Source: Narthecium ossifragum
Taxonomy: Eukaryota > Streptophyta > Magnoliopsida > Dioscoreales > Nartheciaceae
NCBI GenBank assembly: GCA_963920575.1
Contig: OY986963.1
Location: 3,262,896 to 3,326,895 of the forward strand
Direction of reading: 5' to 3'
DNA length: 64,000 bases
The notes under the pieces are model-generated. The model saw only the letters and a program-made list of their open reading frames with translations, ran no database searches and was not told where the DNA came from. A program made the translations under genes and the position numbers. Positions 57,615 through 64,000 of the stretch are shown in pieces (within the stretch, counting starts at the first letter, position 1; each line of letters begins with the position of its first letter).

Positions 57615-59692
57615 GATATGGACATATGACTCTTCAATCCCATCATCCAGAAATGCGACTATATATTGTGGGGCTGAAATTATGTCCCTTGATTGGGAAT
57701 GCAGATCTGACCGTTTGGTACGTTGGGGAGATTTTTATGGCGTTCATTACAAATTTCCCTTCCGAGGCTCAAATGCTAGATATAATTAAATTTGTATTCT
57801 TCTTTCTCTTGACTATAGGTGCTCATATGCACAGCCGATGGAGGAATCAAAGCATGGAATGCGGAAGCTAAGAGAATTGTCTGTGATTTCAACACGACGA
57901 CACATTTTCCAAGGTTCTTTTGTTGTCTTTTCCTTAATGCTATAGTGTTTTCCAACCAGACTTTCATCACATTTTTCTTGTAAATGTAGTGTATTGGACC
58001 TGAAGTGTAGCCCAGTGGAACCGATTTTCGTTTCTGCAGCTGCATCTAAAAGGTATAGGAACATTAAATAGTGTTTTTTTAGAAGCTTTTAATCTCTGCT
58101 GATTTATTGGCTTCGTCCGTGAGATGTAGCTTTCTTTTGATTATTATTCTATTGTTGGTAAGAGCAACAAAATGGACATATGTGAGCTGTTATGGGGGAT
58201 CCTTATTTATATACAGATTCTGGTTTTTTTGCATCATCAAATTTATTTCTCTTGCTATTTCAAGACTCTTGATATCTATGTGGCAACAGCTGAAATTTTT
58301 CACTGAATATGGAACATTTGATGTTGGTGAATTAGTGGAGGAACAGTCATCAATACTAGCTTGGAAATTTTGATGAGCACCTTGACAATGGTGTTGTGTT
58401 TTTCTTAAGGAATGGCTCGAATAAAATTGACAGATTGGGTTTTGCTTCGTTGACTGTTTGGAATATTAAGACATGGAAGGCAATGGTATGTGTTGGTTCA
58501 GGAAGCACTAACTTTGTTTTACTCTTTAAGAAGCTTCTTGACTGATGGAAGTTTTTTTCTCTTTGTGAAGATAGTTCTTCCTCTTGGTGAAGATCCCCCA
58601 GCAATCACTTCAATGTCTTTCAACCACAATGGGAAAATTTTAGCTGCTTCTGCAACTGATGGAATGATTTATATGTTTGGTATTCTCATCTAACCTTCTC
58701 AGACCTTGATGGAGTGCATAGAACAACTGTTCTCAAACTAGGCAACTACTGCAACTCCAGCTTATGCTAATTAATGTTAAAGCGTAACCAATGTTGCTTT
58801 TAGATGACGCTTTTGAATTCGCCCAACAAATCTTACAGTCAATCTTAATCTGTTTTGTTTTATCCACTATCTTGAGAAACAGTATAGTTTTTTGTGAATT
58901 CAGAATTCTGTTCTGATCATTGGATAGTATGTTTTATGCTATCAGCTTTTGGTTCTTGGAGGCTTAGCTCCTGATGTCCTTTTCCTGCCTTGTCTAGATC
59001 TCAAATAATTGGAACTCGTAGTGTCTGACATGAATGAACTGGTCATGAATGCAAATTTGCTCACATTCTTTATGTTTTGCTCGAACTTTCTTTACTGCAT
59101 ATAGATTGTATTTTCTTTGTAGGCCAAGGAATAATTCTACTGCTTTCTGAATTTTTTTTTTATAATTTTCTTAAGATATGTCTGCGGGTCTACAAATAAC
59201 TGGATGGCCAGCCCATGATTCAGCTGTCAACTCAGTGCTATTTGGACCTGACGAGACAAGCATATTCAGTTTGGGTTGTGATGGAAAGGCAAGTAACCAT
59301 GGCTCTAAGTTAGATCTCAACACCTGAATATGAGTGCAACTGGTTGCTTTTGCCTCATTTGTTTTGTTTAGGTTTGCTGCATATGCTACATAACATCTAT
59401 CCTGTTGGCATAGTAAGTAGATCTTCGAGTATTATTTAACAACCCGAATATTCTGGCTGATTAAGCTGTCATATCTTACTAAGGACCTCTCATATAGATT
59501 AGCACAAGTATGTCACTATTTTGCGGAAACTGTCAAAATTCTTAATAAATAGTATATTCTTTTGGATTTCTGAAATTTGCCCTTTATTGTTGTCCCTCTA
59601 TGTTTTTGGATCACTCTTAGCTTGATGCATATCTGCAGATATTCAAATGGAGCTTGCAGAATCAGGGTCAAGTTCTTTGGTCGAGGAATTGC
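57615..59692 (+). pseudogene. Captured WDR91-like WD40 exons inside the CACTA element
   Basis: Seven consecutive exons of a plant WD40 protein related to the WDR91 homologues: 57615-57717, 57819-57913, 57990-58052, 58410-58485, 58571-58679, 59176-59288 and 59639-59692. All phases fit and no stop interrupts. The translation runs IWTYDSSIPSSRNATIYCGA, LICTADGGIKAWNAEAKR, VLDLKCSPVEPIFVSAAASK, LTVWNIKTWKAM, LPLGEDPPAITSMSFNHNGK, MSAGLQITGWPAHDSAVNSV, FSLGCDGKIFKWSLQNQGQV. The sixth intron uses a GC donor (AAG|GCAAGT), an accepted minor class. After LWSRNC homology stops and TE sequence supplies a stop about a dozen codons on. The N-terminal half and the C-terminal end are missing. It may be transcribed, but a working protein is unlikely. 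Confidence 0.87.
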
Positions 59693-60461
59693 GAGGTCTT
59701 GGGGAGGTCGGGAATGGGAAATTCAGCGATAATATGAAGTTCACAAAAAAGTGTTTTTTTCTTTATGTTTTGTTAAAATTACTTTAGATATGAATTTGAA
59801 TTGCAATGTAAGTTCAGATTCGAATTAATATGAAGTTTGAATATTCTAAATTGTGTCATGTTTTTTATGACTAAAACATCAATTGGTCGTATTTAATTGT
59901 TGCTTTTAATGACGGTGAATCAGGTTTTTATGACAAAAATAGTGGTCGCAATTAATAAAAATAGCAACCTCATTTGAGTTTTTTGCGACCAACATGTGGT
60001 CGCAATTGATCATGCTGGTGACCTTTGGAATCAAAGTAGTGACCAGACATATGGTCGTTATTAAGCTCATTTGACTTTTTTGCGACCAACATGTGGTCGC
60101 AATTGATCATGCTGTGACATTCGAAATCAAAGTAGCGACCAGACATATGGTCGCTATTGAGCTATTTATTGCGACCAAATTAGAGTGGTCGCTATGAGTT
60201 GGTACCTTTAGCAACCAACTTGTTGGAGTTTAATGTGACCAAAAAGAAGATCAATTGCGATTAAAGGTGGTCGTTGATGCTTAACCTTTTGCGACCAACT
60301 TGACTTGGTCGGAAAGTACTAGTTGTGACCACTTATTTTTGACCACTTGGCGATCAAACGGAAATGGTCGCTAAAGGCCATTTCGGGGCTTTAGCGACCA
60401 TATTGTGCACTTTTTGCGACCACTCTAGTGGTTGCTAAAAGTCTTTTTTTTTTTTGTAGTG

Positions 60462-62584
60462 GAAAGAAGACTTACATAATACTATGAAGAGGAAGAAGAT
60501 CAAAAAATAAAGAAGAACATTTGCATCTTAATGATCTTGTGATGGCAATAACTGTCCTAATTATCCAGGGATAAAAATATAATACATACCAATAACCAAA
60601 GTGAGTTCCATGTTGGCGTTGCATTGATGCAGGTGCAACCATTGATGCAAAGATCATAACGATACACTCATCGAATCAACTGACGCAACCATTGATGCAA
60701 AGATCATAATGATACAGGTCTTGAAATGGAAGGTGGGAGAGGCCCACTGGAATGGATACGGAACCCTAATTAACCCAAGCAGCAGTTTTCCATGCATTCG
60801 AAACATCAGTTCTGCAATTAATGCTGCATCTTATATGCACGTCTTTTGCAAGCATCTGATTAATAAGATGTTCGAACTAGGGACATTCAAGTTGCAGCCT
60901 GCATGGTTGACGTTCCGGGATTAGAGGGGATAGAGATTAGTAACCTGGGATAAGTTGTGGGATAAAATTTATTCCACGTTGGTATTTGGTTGAAAAAGTG
61001 GAGATAAGAAGGTAATGATTAATTGAGATTGGTGAGGTGTAAAGTAAATTAATAATATTGGATGAAAAAGGTGGAATAGGAATAGGTATTGGTGATGTGG
61101 AAAGTAAATTAATAATATTAATACTTGAATTAATAATATGATAATACATAAATATTCACATTGGCTTTAATAAAATACTTAATAATATGACAATACATAT
61201 TATATTAATTAAAGTATAATATTACCATCTCACCCGTCCTATTCGACGCCTCCTCCTGCTAATCCCTCTCATATGAACGCCCGCTTATTTGCCATCTCCG
61301 GCAGACGCCCGCTCCTCCGCCATCGTAGGCATTGATGCCCGCATGTCCTCCACCGGGTCGTATGGCTCGACGTTGTTGAGGGCATTCTTACCGGCGTCGA
61401 GGCTGTCGGCGACGTACACATGACGTCCATATATAATAGACGCGAAGGATCGCATTGCCACATGACATGGTATGATAACGTGATATGGTTATACACATCG
61501 ATGCATTCCCATACGAACCCATTTATATTAATATAACAATATTATTTTAATCTACAACGCATGATGATCTATGGGGGCTCTTTCGCTGGGCTGTGAGGTG
61601 CTCTTTGTTCGGCGACGCGCATCTCTTCTTTGGTGGCAGGCTATGACGAGCTCTTCTCTGGCATTCTAAATCTTCTTCCGCAGCAAGTCGAGGACTCCGG
61701 CAAGGCCTCGTCTCTTTCTTCTCAGGCGACGAAGCGCTTCTCTCCTCCGGCAGCAAGTCCTCTCCAGCCTAGACCAACAAGCTCTTCTCTAGCAACTCTT
61801 CCCAAGCCGGATTGTGATATCGTGGTCTTCTTCGATCCGGGTTTCTCTATGGTAATAGACGTTGACAGCAAGCTCTAATCCTCTTCTGCTCCGGCGATCA
61901 TTTATCTCCAACACGAGCTTCTTTGGCAACGAGCCTTTTCTACAGTTTGGGTGACGACGAGCTCGCCTCCAGGCGGTTCTTTTGATCGGTACATGAGATC
62001 CAAGATCCTCTTCCTTCTCCGACGATTCGGGCAAGCAGCGTCGATTGGGAGTCATCAGTGGCGCATGGGATCTCGGGGAAGACCGGAGTGACGTCGGAAT
62101 GGAGGAGAGTAGCCGCGAAGAAGACGAAGAAGGAGACGAAATTGAGCGAAAATCTCATTGGATCTACCCTTTTTCGGAGATCATCGACCTCTCCTTCTCC
62201 CGGCCTTCTTCCTCGATCTCTTCCTCCCTTCTTCTCCGGCACCAGCTATCCCCCTTCCTCCTCCCACTCCCTCTCGCTTCTCCCTTCCCCCTTCTCTCAT
62301 TTCTTTCTCTCTCCCTCAAATCCAGCCGGTGAGGTGGAGGATGAAGAGAGAGAGAGAGGAAACTATCGGGAGAGAAGAGGGGAGAAGAAGAAGAGAGGTA
62401 GGTGAGGTTTTTGCAAAAAAAACCCCGCAAGACCCCATTTTACGTGAACAATACTATAATCCTGGGATTGCTAATCCTGGCATAAATGTTATCCTGGCCC
62501 GGGATAAGACCCTGTTTGGGTGCTATCCCAGGATTGGTGCAACCAATCCCGGAACCAAACAGGGCTACAAGTAAAAAGTGATGA
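60462..62584. other. Intergenic, unassigned
   Basis: No gene recognised. 61205-61345 is homologous to 43945-44090 (ACCCGTCYTRTTCGACGCC and following). A GC-richer stretch lies at 61550-62430 with inconsistent frames on both strands. Near 62455-62570 sits a small inverted repeat (CCTGTTTGGGTGC / GGAACCAAACAGGG) typical of short MITEs. Confidence 0.5.
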
Positions 62585-63632
62585 GGGTTTTTTTACGTAT
62601 TTCTCCCTCAAAAGTTTCTAAATGTCATAATTACTCTTATATTTTTTCAGTTTACTAATGTACCATTGAAAACTTGAAAAATGCGTAAACCTACCCCTCG
62701 AGTAACTTACCAGCGAATCTAGAGAGAATATTCCTAACACTGTTAAGGGTGATGTATAAAAAGACATATATGCCCCTACCATGCCACCGCCGACCAAGCA
62801 TCGGAGCGTCGCCACTACGACCTCTCTCCTTCTCCGATGCCATTATTCGTCACTCGCACCTTCACTGCCCTCAGCTCCATCCGACATCGATGCCGCCAAG
62901 CACACCGGCAGCCACCATCCTCGCCATCGCAAGTGCCCAAGCTCCGCCGCGCCGCCCCCCTCTATTGCCTCACCAGATGCTCTACTCCCTACCGATCCCG
63001 GCCGGCCAAACTCGCCAATGACTCCGGCCCGATTCGTCTCGCAAGTTGGCATTTGCTCCGATGGATGGAAAATAACAAGCTCGCCGGCCCTGACTCCCTT
63101 CCTTCGCTGCCTCTTCATTCCTTCAGACCGACGCCGACCAAGACCTCTGGCCCTCTTCCCTGAGCATCGACCGCCACCCCTGATCCGCCTGAAGTCGCCG
63201 GATCGCCGTAGCGATGAACCTGGGCCCTACCATCGCAGTCCGCATCACCGAAACAACGTATGTTACCGAGCTCGACCCCACAAGCTACGGCTACGCCGGT
63301 GTTCTCTCCGCTCCAAGCTCGACGAGAGCTCTCAGGAGTCTCTTCAGTAGGAACGCCGATGAGGTTACTGACGGTGGCACGCTTGCCAGAGCTCGGGGAG
63401 GATGACGCCGTCGGATAAGGAGGAGTATGTTTAACGTTAAACCTTATAGGCATGGGCAATTAAGTAATTTTGCCCATCCTAATTAGATTTAATCCATGAT
63501 TAAGTTAGATGGATAGACGGAGGGGTAGGTTTATGCATTTTTAAAGATTTTAAGGGTATATTAGTAAACTGAAAAAATATAGGGGTAATTATGATATTTA
63601 GAAACTTTTGAAGGAGAAATATGTAAAAAGCC
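62585..63632. mobile_element. Pack-MULE-like element with long terminal inverted repeats
   Basis: The terminal inverted repeats of ~125 bp (62585-62710 and 63508-63632) share TACGTATTTCTCC, AAAAGTTTCTAAATGTCATA, TTTTTTCAGTTTACTAATGT and AAACCTACCCCTC. The flanks are AAAGTGATGA (62575-62584) and AAAGTGATAA (63633-63642), a 10-bp duplication with one mismatch. Between the repeats is a GC-rich 62760-63420 segment like a plant exon, with open frames on both strands. No transposase. The captured gene was not identified. Confidence 0.82.
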
Positions 63633-63880
63633 AAAGTGATAATTGTCATTTAGTCTAATTTGGAGATCTTTATTACTCTACAATCTTCTAACAAATCTAG
63701 AAGGCATTTAATCTTTTTTAGGGTTATTATGGTAACTTTCATGACCAAAATACCCTTTCCAAATAGAAAGGATCAAATATCCTGGAATCCAAAATAAATG
63801 GGTGCATAAGTGGGTGTGGTTTTTGGAAAATGGAACTTTTTGAGAAATGCATAAGTGAGTGTGGTAATTTCATATGCATT
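63633..63880. other. TTTAGTC-type terminus relic
   Basis: AATTGTCATTTAGTCTAATTTGGAG with a later GGCATTTAATC resembles the left end of the MULE-like family at 52118 and 18934. Only the end region is visible; no matching right end in the window. Confidence 0.4.
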
Positions 63881-64000
63881 CACTACAAGAAAAGATGGAT
63901 TCGATAACACATATTTCATAGCATATATTTGTAAATGCTATTAAAGATTGAGTATTGATAACATAAATATTCAATATGTCATAAATTTGTAAGGAAGTCG
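63881..64000. mobile_element. Left end of a second CACTA element (cut by window end)
   Basis: CACTACAAGAAAAGATGG at 63881 is followed by subterminal repeats of ATAACACATATTTCATAGCA type (direct and inverted: GATAACACATA, GATAACATAAATATTCAATATG). These repeats differ from those of the 55061 element, so it belongs to another CACTA family. The right end is outside the window. Confidence 0.75.

Larger units (their letters stand above)
55061..60461. mobile_element. Non-autonomous CACTA (En/Spm) element with captured gene
   Basis: Left end CACTACAAGAAAAAA (55061) and right end TTTTTTTTTTGTAGTG (to 60461), flanked by GAA on both sides (55058-55060, 60462-60464), the 3-bp duplication of CACTA elements. 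Both ends carry subterminal repeats of GCGACCA/TGGTCGC in both orientations (about 55083-55400 and 59930-60440). No TNP2-type transposase is visible. The interior (55900-59692) is captured host sequence including WDR91-like exons. A nested AG-rich foldback is at about 55446-55912. Confidence 0.93.

Noticed and set aside
62781..63350. 189-aa proline/serine-rich ORF as a gene
   Set aside because: Lies wholly within the Pack-MULE-like element. Three or more frames are open because of GC-rich composition, and no domain was recognised.

Overview
The window is nuclear DNA of a flowering plant. It shows spliced genes with GT-AG introns, plant-specific gene families, and dense, nested transposable elements. 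The protein style of the terpene synthases and the GC-rich first exons suggest a monocot, but the sequence alone does not settle this. Two 200-base N runs (1169-1368 and 21598-21797) are assembly gaps.

Layout. 1-1168: decayed Ty1/copia pol remnant. 2012-3210: a 240-bp direct repeat and a long hairpin in front of a housekeeping gene. 3376-9031 (+): an eight-exon cationic amino acid transporter of the plant CAT9 type, with a LINE fragment in intron 1. 9405-9955: a second LINE 3' end. 11026-14797 (-): a six-exon WRAP73-like WD40 gene, convergent with CAT9. 16294-23530: transposon country, with a PIF/Harbinger-like element, a decayed hAT transposase, an exact-looking 1264-bp tandem duplication, a GTAACTAC repeat array and a copia LTR. 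23963-50642: three tandem, same-strand terpene synthase (TPS) genes of seven exons each, plus an inverted exon-1 fragment. TPS1 (23963-27389) and TPS3 (47880-50642) have open reading frames. TPS2 (39381-42238) carries two 1-bp deletions and a premature stop.

The TPS cluster is built on a giant imperfect palindrome. Arm A (28849-33692) and arm B (34341-39500) are inverted copies ending in the same TPS exon 1. Arm B's copy became the 5' end of TPS2; arm A's copy is an orphan. The same copia insertion, with the same 5-bp target duplication, sits in both arms, so the insertion predates the inverted duplication. It remains as a two-LTR element in arm B and a solo LTR in arm A. The region upstream of TPS3 repeats the same unit.

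52118-64000: a nested transposon block downstream of TPS3. It holds a 2.8-kb MULE-like element (9-bp target duplication) carrying GTAACTAC arrays; a 5.4-kb non-autonomous CACTA element (3-bp target duplication) that captured at least seven in-frame exons of a WDR91-like WD40 gene; a 1.05-kb Pack-MULE-like element with long terminal inverted repeats; and the left end of another CACTA element.

Functionally, the real host genes are the CAT9 transporter, the WRAP73-like protein and the TPS family. The TPS proteins keep the RxR and DDxxD motifs and lack an obvious plastid transit peptide, so cytosolic sesquiterpene synthases are most likely. Their second metal-binding (NSE/DTE) motif looks one residue short in all three copies.
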